Assembly: GCA_026393985.1 (NCBI GenBank)
Contig: JAPKZB010000075.1
Coordinates: 1 to 55,458 of the forward strand
DNA length: 55,458 nt
Source: Acidobacteriota bacterium
GTDB taxonomy: Bacteria > Acidobacteriota > Terriglobia > Bryobacterales > Bryobacteraceae
Reading direction: 5' to 3'
The notes under the pieces were generated by a model that saw nothing but the letters and a program-made list of their open reading frames with translations, was not told where the DNA came from and searched no databases. Numbering within the stretch: position 1 is the stretch's first letter; every line of letters starts with the position of its first letter. This document shows positions 17,008 to 26,127 of this stretch, piece by piece. The translations under genes were made by a program, and so were the position numbers.

Positions 17008-18534
17008 TTAGGCGATGATGGAGTGCAGGACTTCGCCGCTGACGTCGGTAAGGCGGAAGTCGCGTCCGCTGTAACGATAGGTGAGCTTGGTGTGGTCGAT
17101 ACCCATCAGGTAGAGGATGGTGGCGTGGATGTCGTGGACGTGGACGGGCTTTTCAACGGCCTTGAAGCCGAAGTCGTCGGTGGCGCCGTGGATGGTGCCG
17201 CCTTTGATGGCGCCGCCGGCGAGCCACATGGTGAAGCCGTGGGGGTTGTGGTCGCGTCCTTTTTTGAGCTGGCCGCCGCCGCCACCGACCTCGCGGACGG
17301 GGGTACGGCCGAACTCGGAGCCACAGACGACGAGCGTATCTTTCCACAGGCCGCGGGACTTGAGGTCTTTGACCACAGCGGCGAAGGGCTGGTCGGAGTT
17401 TTTCGCGTTGATCTTGTGGGCGTTGATGTCAGCGTGGGCGTCCCAGGGGTCGCCTTTAGCGTAGTAGACCTGGACCATGCGGACGCCCTTTTCGACGAGG
17501 CGGACAGCAGTGAGGGCGCCGCGGGCGGTGGAACCGGGGCCGTAGAGTTTTTGGGTGGCTTCGGATTCCTTGCGGATGTCGAAGACCTGGGGGGCCTCGG
17601 TCTGCATGCGGAAGGCGGTTTCCATGGACTTGAGGGTGGCTTCGACCTGGGGGTCGCCACCCTCGCGCGCCAAACGCATCTTTTCGATTTTCTGCAAGAG
17701 GTCGAGTTCGCGGCGCTGTTCGGTGAGTTCAAACTTGGGATTGTTGACGTAGCTGATGAGCTTCTTGGGATCGAAGTTCTTTTCCACCTCAACCTTCTTC
17801 GGTATCTCCTTGCCGTCCTTGTCCTTCATGGGCATTTCCATGGGAGGCGCTTCGCCTTCCGGGGTGTTGACCTTCGAGGAGATGAAGGTGCCCTGGTTGA
17901 CCGGGGGCAGGAAGCCGTTGCTCCACAGGGGCGGGCCGACGGTGGTGGGCACGTCCGGGCAGAGGACGACGTAGCCGGGCAGGTTCTGATTTTCGGTGCC
18001 GAGACCGTAGGTCATCCACGCGCCGAGCGAGGGACGGCCGGCCTGGTTGGCGCCGGTGTTCATCATCAGGCAGGAGGGTTCGTGGTTGGGGATTTCGGTG
18101 TGGACGGAACGAACCCAAGCGATGTCGTCGGCGACTTCGCCGAGATGGGGCCAGAGTTCGGAGATGTCCATGCCGCACTGGCCGTACTTCTTGAACTTGT
18201 AGGGCGACCGCATGAGGGAGCCGGTGCCGCGTTCGGTTTTGATCTGGACGCCGGGGAGGGGTTTCCCGTCGTACTTATCGAGCATGGGCTTCGGATCGAA
18301 GCTGTCGATGGTGGAAAGCCCGCCGTTCATGAACAGGAAGATGACGCGTTTGACGCGCTGCGGGTGATCGAGGGTGGCCGCGCCCAGGGGACGGCCGGCG
18401 CCGTCGACGAGGCCTTCGGCACGGGCTACGGACTGATTCACCAGACTGGCGAAAGCCATCATGCCGAAGCCGTTGCCGATGCGGCGCAGGGCTTCCCGGC
18501 GGGTGGTGGGGTTAGAGGACTTCTGAAAAGACAT
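17008..18534 (-). CDS. DUF1501 domain protein, Tat-exported
   Basis: 508 residues beginning with a twin-arginine leader (TTRREALRRIGNGFGMM). The body is DUF1501, an alkaline-phosphatase/sulfatase-superfamily fold: VKRVIFLFMNGGLSTIDSFDPKP, then EFGRTPV and ATILYLMGID near the end. Function unknown. It follows the PSD1 gene by 14 nt and the two are almost always paired in Planctomycetota, Verrucomicrobiota and Acidobacteriota. Likely a periplasmic partner of the PSD1 cytochrome. Confidence 0.93.
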   Translation of the reverse strand: MSFQKSSNPTTRREALRRIGNGFGMMAFASLVNQSVARAEGLVDGAGRPLGAATLDHPQRVKRVIFLFMNGGLSTIDSFDPKPMLDKYDGKPLPGVQIKTERGTGSLMRSPYKFKKYGQCGMDISELWPHLGEVADDIAWVRSVHTEIPNHEPSCLMMNTGANQAGRPSLGAWMTYGLGTENQNLPGYVVLCPDVPTTVGPPLWSNGFLPPVNQGTFISSKVNTPEGEAPPMEMPMKDKDGKEIPKKVEVEKNFDPKKLISYVNNPKFELTEQRRELDLLQKIEKMRLAREGGDPQVEATLKSMETAFRMQTEAPQVFDIRKESEATQKLYGPGSTARGALTAVRLVEKGVRMVQVYYAKGDPWDAHADINAHKINAKNSDQPFAAVVKDLKSRGLWKDTLVVCGSEFGRTPVREVGGGGGQLKKGRDHNPHGFTMWLAGGAIKGGTIHGATDDFGFKAVEKPVHVHDIHATILYLMGIDHTKLTYRYSGRDFRLTDVSGEVLHSIIA

Positions 18535-18548
18535 GTTGTTCTCTCTCG

Positions 18549-21500
18549 TTAGTTGACGAACAGGAACTCGCTGGCACTCAGCAGCACCTTGGCGTAGCGG
18601 CCCCAGACGGTGGGTTCGTATTTGACAGAGGGCGGGGCGGCGCCACCGGGCCCGCGGCGGCCCATGCCTCCCATCATGCCCATGCCGAAGGCGTCAGCCG
18701 GCGGAGCGGCATCCGGAGCAGGGGCGGCGGCGGTTTCCGTCGGCAAGCCCTTATCGGGGCCAGGTTTGTCGGCTTCTTCGGGGGCGGGTTTGCTGGCGGC
18801 GGAGGCGGCCTCGGGGCGACGGCCACGGCCGGGCCCGCGGGGCGTTTCCGCCGGAGCTTTCTTCTTGCCTTCTTCGTATTCGAGCAGCGGTTCGGTTTTG
18901 AGATAGTCTAGGCCGAGGCTGATCTCTTCCGGGGTGGCTTCGCGGCCGTAGACGATCTGGTAGAGCTTCCTGATGCGGGCCGGGTTGTTGGGTTCGGCGG
19001 CGACGCGTTCGACGAGGGCTTCGGCCTGGACCTGCATGAAATCGCTGTTCATGAGGAACAGGCGCTGGGTAGGAACGGTAGTGACGAAGCGTTTTTCGGC
19101 GCTGATGAGCGGCGTGGGGAAGTCGAACAGCGACAGATACTCGTCGAGCTTGTAGCGGCTGACCTTACCGTAGACGGTGCGGCGATTGACGGCCGGGGTG
19201 AGTTCGACCGACGGGCCGCCGACGGCCTTATCGAGCTTACCGGAGACGTGGAGCACGGAGTCGCGGATCTGCTCGGCGTCCAGGCGCTTTTTATCGGCGC
19301 GCCAGTAGAGGCGGTTCCCGGAGTCCTTGGCGAGAGCGACGGGGTCACTTTCGGTGGAGAGCTGGTAGACGGAGCTGAGCATGATGTCGCGGTGAAGCTT
19401 TTTGACGGAGAGGCCGTTTTTGACAAAGTTGGCCGCGAGGTACTCAAGCAAGTCGGGGTTGGTGGGGCGTTCGCCGGTCATGCCGAAGTTGCTGGGTGAA
19501 TCGACGATGCCGGTGCCGAAGTGGCCCTTCCAGATGCGGTTGACGAAGACGCGCATGGCGATGGGCTGCTTGACGATTTGTTCGGCGAGTTCGATCCGGC
19601 CGCTGCCTTTCGAGAAGGGCGCGGGGTCGGAGGGGCTGAGAATGCTGAGGAAGTGGCGAGGCACTTCCTGCTTCAGGTCGAACGGGTCACCGCGGAAGGC
19701 GAGCTGGATGTTCCGGGCCTCAGGGGCGTCCTTGACGCTGTGAAGGTAGGGGAAGCCGGGTTCGAGCTTCTTGCGGGCCTCGTCGATGTCTTTGCGGATG
19801 GCGGCGATTTGCCCCTGGGTTTCTGAGCCCGAGCGCGATTCGAGGCCCCAGCCGCGGAAAGTGAGCACGCCGGGCTTGCCGAAGCGATTGCCGGCGGCCA
19901 TCATGGCGTTCGGGTCGTCACTATCGCTGAGCATGCGCTGGAAGATTTCGGTCCAGAAGGCGGTGTCGGCCTCGGGCATCTGCAGGAGGGTGAGGTTACA
20001 GCCGGGGCAGAAGTCGTCGTTGGTGACGAAGTTACTGGGCTTGTTCGTGCGCTTCTTTTTCTTGGTGCCTTCGATGGCCTTGGCCTGGATGACCTTATTC
20101 TGTTCGTCGAGATCATAGCGGGCCAGCATGACGGCGACCACCTCTTCCTGGAACTTTTCGGCCAGGCGCTTGGCTTCGGCGGAGGTGCTGGCTTTCTTCT
20201 TCATCATCATCGCCTGCCAGGCCTCTTTATTCTTGTACTTGTCGGTGGACTTCTCCATGTAGGCGATCCACCGCTCGAGCACTTCGTAGTCGAGGCGCCG
20301 GGCATCGACTACCGTGGCCTTGTCTTTCTTCTGCGGGCCGGTGACCTCCCAGACGCCCTGCAGATAGTTGGCGGTATCGAGGGCCAAGGCCTTCGAGAGG
20401 TTGGCGCCGACGTTCTGCTGGATTTCGGCCAACATTTTCTGTTTGAGGTCGATGTGATCCTCGATTTTCTGGAACTCTTCGAGGGTAGTTTTGGGAACGA
20501 GAGGGTACTCTTCGTAGATCGTGTTGTAAAAGACGCCGGCGAGGGCGTAGTAGTCGGTGGCGGGAATGGGATCGTACTTATGGTCGTGGCAGCGAGCGCA
20601 GCCGACGGTCAGGCCGAGGAAGCCGCGGCTGATGACGTCGACGCGGTCGTGGCGTTCATCGGCACGGGTGACTTCCGTGGAGCCGTTGTCGTAATACCAG
20701 GGGCCAAGGCCAAGGAAACCGGTACCGGGGAGCGTTTTGTGGCGGGTTTTGGGGTCGAGCAGATCGCCGGCGAGTTGGGCCTTGACGAAGTGATCGTAAG
20801 GCATGTCGTCCTGGAAGGCCTGAATGACCCAGTCGCGAAAATTGAAGGCGTTGGGGTAGGGGTTGTGGCCGCGACGCATGGGGTCGAGACTGCGGTAGTC
20901 GTCTTCGCCGTAGCGGGCGACGTCAAGCCAGAAGCGGCCCCAGCGTTCGCCGTAGTGCGGGGAGGCGAGGAGGCGATCAACCACCTTGGCGAAGGCGTTG
21001 GGCGCGGTGTCTTTCTCGAAGGCCTGGATTTCGTCGTAGGTGGGAGGGAGGCCGGTGAGGTCAAGCGTGGCACGGCGGAGCAGGTCGCGCTTCGAAGCGG
21101 GGCGGACCGGCTTGACGCCTTCCTTCTCAAGGCGGGCGGCGACGAAACGGTCGATGGCGGTCTGGCCCCACTTGGCGGTGGGGACAGCGGGTTCGCGCAG
21201 GGGCTGGAGCGACCAGAACTGGCGGGCTTCGGGCCGGATCACGTACTTCCCGCCGCTGGCGGCTTTGGTGTCATCCTGCACCTTGGCGCTGGCCGGCCAT
21301 TTCGCGCCGGCCTTGACCCAGGATTCGAGGACCTGGATTTCTTCATCCTTCAGCTTGTTGCCCATCGGCATTTTGTAGCCGGGGTCGGCGTGGCGGACAG
21401 CAATCAGCAGCGTGCTCTTGTCGGGTTCGGCAGCGTTCACCACCGGGCCGCGTTTACCACCCTTGGCGAGCGCTTCGCCACTATCGAGCCGCAGGCCGCC

Positions 21501-21635
21501 GAGGGCGGATTGCGTGTGACAGGCATAGCAATTCCTGGCCAGCAGCGGCCGGACCTTGTTTTCGAAGAACTCCGGGGAGTTCGGGCTCTGCGCGGAGGCG
21601 GCCAAAGAGAGAAGAAGAACCAAACTGTAGCGCAT
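18549..21635 (-). CDS. PSD1 and planctomycete cytochrome C domain protein (DUF1549/DUF1553)
   Basis: 1028 residues from the ATG at 21635 (AGGA upstream, then a signal peptide MRYSLVLLLSLAASAQ). A c-type heme site CYACH lies near residue 38, in the PSCyt1-type domain, followed by DUF1549 (WLDVARYGED, FRDWVIQAF) and DUF1553 (RIELAEQIV, FVNRIWKGHFG). About 85 residues before the C-terminal WGRYAKVLLSASEFLFVN is a low-complexity insert rich in Pro, Ala, Glu and then Gly/Met. Function of the family is unknown; an electron-transfer role in polymer breakdown has been suggested. Forms an operon with the DUF1501 gene. Confidence 0.92.
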   Translation of the reverse strand: MRYSLVLLLSLAASAQSPNSPEFFENKVRPLLARNCYACHTQSALGGLRLDSGEALAKGGKRGPVVNAAEPDKSTLLIAVRHADPGYKMPMGNKLKDEEIQVLESWVKAGAKWPASAKVQDDTKAASGGKYVIRPEARQFWSLQPLREPAVPTAKWGQTAIDRFVAARLEKEGVKPVRPASKRDLLRRATLDLTGLPPTYDEIQAFEKDTAPNAFAKVVDRLLASPHYGERWGRFWLDVARYGEDDYRSLDPMRRGHNPYPNAFNFRDWVIQAFQDDMPYDHFVKAQLAGDLLDPKTRHKTLPGTGFLGLGPWYYDNGSTEVTRADERHDRVDVISRGFLGLTVGCARCHDHKYDPIPATDYYALAGVFYNTIYEEYPLVPKTTLEEFQKIEDHIDLKQKMLAEIQQNVGANLSKALALDTANYLQGVWEVTGPQKKDKATVVDARRLDYEVLERWIAYMEKSTDKYKNKEAWQAMMMKKKASTSAEAKRLAEKFQEEVVAVMLARYDLDEQNKVIQAKAIEGTKKKKRTNKPSNFVTNDDFCPGCNLTLLQMPEADTAFWTEIFQRMLSDSDDPNAMMAAGNRFGKPGVLTFRGWGLESRSGSETQGQIAAIRKDIDEARKKLEPGFPYLHSVKDAPEARNIQLAFRGDPFDLKQEVPRHFLSILSPSDPAPFSKGSGRIELAEQIVKQPIAMRVFVNRIWKGHFGTGIVDSPSNFGMTGERPTNPDLLEYLAANFVKNGLSVKKLHRDIMLSSVYQLSTESDPVALAKDSGNRLYWRADKKRLDAEQIRDSVLHVSGKLDKAVGGPSVELTPAVNRRTVYGKVSRYKLDEYLSLFDFPTPLISAEKRFVTTVPTQRLFLMNSDFMQVQAEALVERVAAEPNNPARIRKLYQIVYGREATPEEISLGLDYLKTEPLLEYEEGKKKAPAETPRGPGRGRRPEAASAASKPAPEEADKPGPDKGLPTETAAAPAPDAAPPADAFGMGMMGGMGRRGPGGAAPPSVKYEPTVWGRYAKVLLSASEFLFVN

Positions 21636-21728
21636 GGAATCCTGGGAAGAACAGAATCGGTCGGTCGACAGGAGACCGGAAAGGTGGCTACAGAGCCAAG
21701 CGATACGACGCGGCCTAACCATTATAAG

Positions 21729-22739
21729 TTACTCGGGGAGGGTGGCGGCAATCCGTTTCGGATCAAAACGTTTCAATAAACTTTTGTTTTGGTCAAAGAT
21801 CCAGAGGGCGGCGGCTCCGGTGTAGAGATCGCCGTGACCGGCCGGGGCGGCGAACTGTTGCGAGACCTTGTTGGTGGCCGGGTTGATGCGGGTGATGGGG
21901 AAACCGGCGGTGGACAGCCAGAGGGAGCCTTCGCCGAAGGCGAGCGAGCCATTGGCGTTGGGAATTCCGGTTTCGATGGTCTCGGTGACTTTGTTGGTTT
22001 TCGGGTCGAGGCGGATCACCTTGCCCTCTTTGCGGGAGAGCACCCAGAGGGAGCCTTCGCCGAAGGCCTGGGCGACGGGTTCGGCGATTTCAATCCGCTG
22101 CGCGACGAGGTTGGTTTTGGGATCGACGCGGAGGAGGCGGCCTTCGTCCGGACAGGTTATCCAAAGCGCCGAGTCGGCAGCCTGCAGGGAGTTGCACCGG
22201 GCCGGGAGGCGGAGTTCGCTGACGATCGCGTTCTGTTCCGGGTCGATGCGCGAGAGGGTGGTTTTGTCGTCGGCGAGGAGCCAGACGCTGTCGGCGTTGG
22301 CGGCAAGGGCGCGGGCGGCGGTGCCGGTGCCGGTGCCGATGGTGGCGGTGAGCTTGCCGGAGCGGGCATCGAGCCGGACGAGGGTATTGTCGCCGCAGTT
22401 GGGGACCCAGAGGGACCGGAAGGCGTTGAGGATTCCGCCGCAGGGGGCCTTCAGGCCGGTCCAGGGATCGTTCAGTTTGTTGACTTTGGTATCGAGGCGG
22501 GTGATGCCGTTCTCGGGACCGTTGGGAAGGAAGGCCATTTCGCCGAAGAACATACCGTTGGGCCGGCCGGGGACCGTAATTTCGGCCTCGGATTTGACGT
22601 TGGCGAAGGGCATCTGAATGCCGGGAATTTTTATGCCGGCGGCGGGGGCAGGGAGCGGCGCCCCTTTCTTGGCGGGCTTCTGGGGCTCGGCGTGCAGCAG
22701 GCTGAGGGCGAAGAAGCAGAGGTAGGCGGCTGGTTTCAT
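21729..22739 (-). CDS. Secreted beta-propeller protein (Vgb/YncE-like)
   Basis: 336 residues with a signal peptide (MKPAAYLCFFALSLLHA). Repeats of about 40 residues follow the pattern GEGSLWVLS...VIRLDPKTNKV, giving a propeller similar to virginiamycin B lyase and YVTN proteins. The residues that make virginiamycin lyase active were not checked and most such proteins are binders, not lyases. It lies 6 nt downstream of the carboxypeptidase-regulatory-like gene and they should share the promoter at 23223-23252. Confidence 0.82.
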   Translation of the reverse strand: MKPAAYLCFFALSLLHAEPQKPAKKGAPLPAPAAGIKIPGIQMPFANVKSEAEITVPGRPNGMFFGEMAFLPNGPENGITRLDTKVNKLNDPWTGLKAPCGGILNAFRSLWVPNCGDNTLVRLDARSGKLTATIGTGTGTAARALAANADSVWLLADDKTTLSRIDPEQNAIVSELRLPARCNSLQAADSALWITCPDEGRLLRVDPKTNLVAQRIEIAEPVAQAFGEGSLWVLSRKEGKVIRLDPKTNKVTETIETGIPNANGSLAFGEGSLWLSTAGFPITRINPATNKVSQQFAAPAGHGDLYTGAAALWIFDQNKSLLKRFDPKRIAATLPE

Positions 22740-22745
22740 ATTGGC

Positions 22746-23123
22746 TCAGAAGCGGTTGGGATGGCGAGGCGAGAGGCCGGGCAGTTGGCCGAGGACGGAG
22801 AGAGTGCCGGAGGCGGGTGCGGCCTCGAGTTGGACGTTGACGGTGAGCGGGGTATCGCCGAGGAGACGGAGTTGGCGGGTGGTGGAGCGGAAGCCGGGCA
22901 TGCGGGTTTCAAGGGTGTAGTGGCCGGGGGGGAGAGCGGGAAAGACGAAGCGGCCGGCGGGGGTGGTGAGGGTTTTGCGGGGGGTGGCGGTGTCGAGGTG
23001 GGTGAGCGAGACAACTGCGCCGGAGATGGCGCCGGACTGCGGGTGGCGCACAATGCCCGAAAGAGAACTGTTCTGGGCCAGGGCGGGAATGAGGACCACA
23101 AGCCCAAGCAGGAGGCGAGACAT
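22746..23123 (-). CDS. Small secreted carboxypeptidase-regulatory-like domain protein
   Basis: 125 residues. Signal peptide of about 17 residues (MSRLLLGLVVLIPALAQ), then one CarboxypepD_reg/CNA-B-like beta-sandwich (LSGIVRHPQSGAISGAVVSL, GRFVFPALPPGHYTLE). TTGGAG lies 8 nt before the ATG. The domain alone has no catalytic residues; it may dock on a receptor or on the propeller encoded 6 nt downstream. Confidence 0.8.
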   Translation of the reverse strand: MSRLLLGLVVLIPALAQNSSLSGIVRHPQSGAISGAVVSLTHLDTATPRKTLTTPAGRFVFPALPPGHYTLETRMPGFRSTTRQLRLLGDTPLTVNVQLEAAPASGTLSVLGQLPGLSPRHPNRF

Positions 23124-23222
23124 GACGGAATCTCCAAAAGATGATTTCTTGCTCCGTCGTGGGAGGGGCGCCAGCGATGGCGCACTCGCCCCGGGTACGG
23201 CTGGGACCCAGGCTTAGCTACA
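23124..23222 (-). promoter_or_regulatory. Structured 5' leader of the 22746-23123 gene
   Basis: From the predicted transcription start near 23216 to the ATG there are about 93 nt. A perfect 6-bp hairpin with a tetraloop (23168-23183, GCGCCA/TGGCGC) competes with an outer GGGGCG/CGCCCC pairing (23165-23170 with 23187-23192), and a CTGGG-A-CCCAG element lies upstream. Mutually exclusive pairings near a good ribosome-binding site suggest an RNA switch or attenuator, but no known riboswitch consensus was recognised. Confidence 0.35.
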
Positions 23223-23252
23223 AAGATAGAAATGGGACCGGGAAAGTGTCAA
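23223..23252 (-). promoter_or_regulatory. Sigma70-type promoter for the carboxypeptidase-regulatory/propeller operon
   Basis: On the minus strand a perfect TTGACA (23247-23252) is followed after 18 nt by TATCTT (23223-23228). It points toward the 22746-23123 gene and is the clearest two-box promoter in the window. Confidence 0.6.
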
Positions 23253-23254
23253 AT

Positions 23255-23276
23255 AAAAAGGCTCTATCGACCTTAT
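23255..23276 (-). terminator. Weak terminator after the DSD1-type gene
   Basis: On the minus strand a short AAGG/CCTT stem with a 9-nt loop is followed by five T residues about 20 nt after the stop of the DSD1-type gene. The stem is short, so termination is uncertain. Confidence 0.3.
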
Positions 23277-23294
23277 GGGCACATGCCGCGGGCG

Positions 23295-24473
23295 TCATGT
23301 GCTCATGCCACGGGCGTCGATGCGCCAGAGGGCTTCGACCTGTTCGCCGCGGATGGCGAAGAAGCGATCGTAGAGGTTGACGGTGGGATCGCAGTGGGGG
23401 ATGACGAGTTCAAGGCGGTCGCCGAGCGAGACGGGAAGCGAGGCGCGGCGAACGTCGAGGCGGGCGTGTTCGTCGCCGGCGAAGGAGTAGAGGGCGCCCG
23501 GGATGCCGCGGACGACGGGCGGGTAGGGGGTGTCGGTGGCGAAGGCTTTGAGGCCGGCATCGAGGATGGCCTGCTCGCGGCCGGGCATGCTGTAGACGGT
23601 GGACAGGACGGTGAGGGAGTTGGCGAAGTCGTCGTAGAGCGGGCTGTTCCGGCTGCCGATGCGGTTGTAGTCGAGGTCCATGAACAGATAGGAGCCGGGC
23701 TGGAGTTCGGTAACGCCATCCATTTCGCCATCGATGTTGTAGGTACCCGTGGAGGCGCCCGAGAGCCAGGGACAGGGGATGCCTTTGGCTTCGAGGGCGC
23801 GGCGGGTGGCGATGGCCGGGGCCATGGCCTGGTGGCTGGCGGCGGCACGTTCGGCAAAGCCGACGACGTGGGCGGTGTGGCCGGCGTAGGCCTGAATACC
23901 TTGGAAGGAGAGGTGGGGGAGACGGGTGAGGTGTTCGGCGAGGGCGACGGCATCGGGGCCGGGGGTGACTCCGGTGCGGTTGGTGACGTTGAGGTCGATG
24001 GCGACGTTAAGGGAGACGCCGGCGGTTGCGGCGGCGGCGTTGAGATCGTCGGCGTTTTGCGCGTGGTCGACGACGAGGATGAGGCCGGGCAGGCGAGTGG
24101 CGAGGCGGACGGCGCGTTCGACCCGATGGCGGCCGACCATGGGGGTGGTGACGAGAATGCTTTCGACGCCGCCGGCGGCGAAGGCCTCGGCTTCACTGAG
24201 TTTGGCCGAGCAGGCGCCGACGGCGCCCGCGGCGAGGGTGAGCCGGGCGATCGCCGAGCACTTGTGGGACTTGCCGTGGGGGCGGAGGGCACGACCCTGG
24301 GCGCGGGCGTAGGCGGCCATTGTGGCGATGTTGCCTTCGAGGGCGTCGAGATCGACGCAGAGGGCCGGGGTGGGCAGATCTTCCTTTAACAGGTTACCCC
24401 GCACGTCGCCGGAGGCGAGCATTTGCTCGACCTCGGCCCAGGATCGGGTTTTAGTTTGCAGGATAGAGGCCAT
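23295..24473 (-). CDS. DSD1-family PLP enzyme (D-threonine aldolase/D-serine dehydratase-like)
   Basis: 392 residues. An alanine-racemase-type N-terminal barrel carries the PLP lysine in RPHGKSHK, and the C-terminal domain carries the metal motif HCDPTVNLYD typical of D-threonine aldolase and eukaryotic-type D-serine dehydratase. It should split or deaminate a D-beta-hydroxy amino acid in the cytoplasm. A TAAGCT hexamer (24480-24485) ends 6 nt before the ATG with no Shine-Dalgarno, so the mRNA is probably leaderless. Divergent from the pseudokinase gene with only 34 nt between the starts. Confidence 0.87.
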   Translation of the reverse strand: MASILQTKTRSWAEVEQMLASGDVRGNLLKEDLPTPALCVDLDALEGNIATMAAYARAQGRALRPHGKSHKCSAIARLTLAAGAVGACSAKLSEAEAFAAGGVESILVTTPMVGRHRVERAVRLATRLPGLILVVDHAQNADDLNAAAATAGVSLNVAIDLNVTNRTGVTPGPDAVALAEHLTRLPHLSFQGIQAYAGHTAHVVGFAERAAASHQAMAPAIATRRALEAKGIPCPWLSGASTGTYNIDGEMDGVTELQPGSYLFMDLDYNRIGSRNSPLYDDFANSLTVLSTVYSMPGREQAILDAGLKAFATDTPYPPVVRGIPGALYSFAGDEHARLDVRRASLPVSLGDRLELVIPHCDPTVNLYDRFFAIRGEQVEALWRIDARGMST

Positions 24474-24479
24474 GCCGGT

Positions 24480-24501
24480 AGCTTAGCGCACGCGATATCC
24501 T
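24480..24501. promoter_or_regulatory. Back-to-back -10 elements of a divergent, probably leaderless promoter pair
   Basis: In the 34-nt gap between two divergent start codons, TAAGCT (24480-24485, minus) and TATCCT (24496-24501, plus) each end exactly 6 nt before their ATG. This places both predicted transcription starts at the start codons. Confidence 0.45.
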
Positions 24502-24507
24502 GTTGCC

Positions 24508-26124
24508 ATGGAGAGCCTGGGCCGGTACGAGTTACGCGGGGAGTTGGGGCGCGGGCATGGGAGCGTGGTCTACCGCGCCTGGGACCCGGCACAGGAGCGT
24601 GAGGTGGCGATCAAGATGGTGCCATGTGCGGCGGGGGAGGACAACGGGCCGCGGGAGGCGCGAAAGGAGACGGAGTTTTGGCATCCGAACCTCGTTCCGG
24701 TGGTCGATCGCTTCCGCAGCAGAGATCGGGAGTGCATCGTCATGGAGCTGGTGCGGGGCGCTACGCTCGAAGCGATGATCGCGGCCGGCGAGACGCAGAA
24801 CCTTCCGATGATCCTGCGGATTCTGGGTCAAACGGCGGCGGCACTTGATGCGGCGCACGCGGCGGGCATGGTGCACGGGGCGCTGGAGCCGGGTAAGGTT
24901 CTCCTGGCTGAGACAGGGGAGGTGAAGGTCTCCGGTTTTGGCCACGGCAGCTACCGGGAGGTCTACGCTTCCCTGCCCGATCCCAGGTCCTGGCTTTATT
25001 GGGCTCCGGAGCAGCTGCGAAGCGAAGCGATCGATGGACGGACGGACCAATATGCCCTGGGCGTCATTGCCTATCAACTCCTAACGGGCGAATTGCCGTT
25101 TGAGGCTTCGGGAGTTGCCGCGGGGATGGCTAAGGTAATAAACGAGATACCGACGCCGGCGTCGACCTTCAATCCTCTCATCACGCCGATGATGCAGGCG
25201 GCCCTCGAACGGGCGATGGCCAAAGACCGGGCGTCGCGGTTTCCCCGCTGCGGCGACTTTGTCGAGGCGCTCGCGGCCACGGTGAAGACCAAGCCGGATG
25301 AATCGGCCGCGCTCAGAAAGAGGGTGATGATCCTGTTGCCGCTGGGTGTGGTGGTGACGGTGATTGTGTGGGGAATGATCGGGCGGGCGCGCGAGGCGGT
25401 GCTCGAACCGGGCGTGGAAATGCGGCGTCCGGCGGCGGAGGCGGCGCCGGTTACGACCACGAGATCGTTGGCGGCTCCGCCGACGACTTCGCCCGCGGGC
25501 GGGATCTCGCTGGCGCTCATTGTCGAAGGTATTCCGATGGATTTCGCTCAGTTGCCGGGCGGTGACTTTATCATGGGGTCTCCGGGCCCGAGCAGCGGTC
25601 CGCGGCCGCGGCAGCAATTGCTGACGATGCCCCCGTTTCAGATGGGTCGCACAGAGGTCACGGTGGCGCAGTGGAACGCGGTGATGACGGGCCGGGGCAC
25701 GGGCGGCACCCTACCCCAAGCGAACGTCTCCTGGAACGCGGTGCAGGAGTTTCTGGCCAGGTTGAACGCCCGCAACGATGGCTTCCACTACCGGTTGCCA
25801 ACCGAGGCGGAATGGGAGTACGCGGCGCGGGCCAACTCGCCGGAGGAGTTGCCAGGGAATGCCGGCGATATTGCGTGGCATCACGGCAACAGCGGCGGGA
25901 CGGCACACGAGATCGCTGGACGTCTTCCGAACACCTTTGGGCTGTTCGACACGATCGGCAACTTGGCAGAGTGGACGGCCGACGAGAACAAAATGGGCCG
26001 CATTGTGCGGGGCGGCAGCTTTCGCGATGCACCCGGACAATTATCCGCAGTACGCCGCACGACCGAATCGCCCGAGATACAACGGCCGGAGATTGGCTTC
26101 CGGGTACTGCGGGAGCGGAGGTGA
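24508..26124 (+). CDS. Membrane pseudokinase fused to an FGE-sulfatase (SUMF1)-like domain
   Basis: 538 residues. Residues 7-260 are a Hanks-type kinase domain: Gly loop LGRGHGSVV, VAIK with Lys36, APE at 166-168 and Asp180. The catalytic HRD is replaced by H123-G124-A125 (in HGALEPGK) and the DFG by G143-F144-G145, so phosphotransfer is very unlikely. A transmembrane helix spans 273-291, a Pro/Thr/Ala linker follows, and residues 344-538 form an extracytoplasmic FGE-sulfatase domain (PGGDFIMGS, YRLPTEAEWEYAAR, GNLAEWTAD, VRGGSF). The active-site cysteines of true formylglycine-generating enzymes are absent, so the domain probably binds ligand. Followed 3 nt later by a small gene. Confidence 0.88.
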   Translation: MESLGRYELRGELGRGHGSVVYRAWDPAQEREVAIKMVPCAAGEDNGPREARKETEFWHPNLVPVVDRFRSRDRECIVMELVRGATLEAMIAAGETQNLPMILRILGQTAAALDAAHAAGMVHGALEPGKVLLAETGEVKVSGFGHGSYREVYASLPDPRSWLYWAPEQLRSEAIDGRTDQYALGVIAYQLLTGELPFEASGVAAGMAKVINEIPTPASTFNPLITPMMQAALERAMAKDRASRFPRCGDFVEALAATVKTKPDESAALRKRVMILLPLGVVVTVIVWGMIGRAREAVLEPGVEMRRPAAEAAPVTTTRSLAAPPTTSPAGGISLALIVEGIPMDFAQLPGGDFIMGSPGPSSGPRPRQQLLTMPPFQMGRTEVTVAQWNAVMTGRGTGGTLPQANVSWNAVQEFLARLNARNDGFHYRLPTEAEWEYAARANSPEELPGNAGDIAWHHGNSGGTAHEIAGRLPNTFGLFDTIGNLAEWTADENKMGRIVRGGSFRDAPGQLSAVRRTTESPEIQRPEIGFRVLRERR

Positions 26125-26127
26125 GCG

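Noticed and set aside
15400-18552. A 1050-residue open frame on the plus strand, and similar long frames at 5769-8057, 9538-10917 and 13566-15329
   Set aside because: They are antisense to well-supported genes, are made of Gly/Ala/Glu/Val-rich sequence typical of the opposite strand of GC-rich coding DNA, and have no domain or ribosome-binding site.
23124-23222. A cyclic-di-GMP, TPP or cobalamin riboswitch
   Set aside because: None of their conserved sequence blocks could be found; only generic hairpins are present.
24508-26124. A formylglycine-generating enzyme that activates the nearby sulfatase
   Set aside because: The FGE-like domain has no cysteines at the active-site region and the sulfatase gene is 14 kb away.
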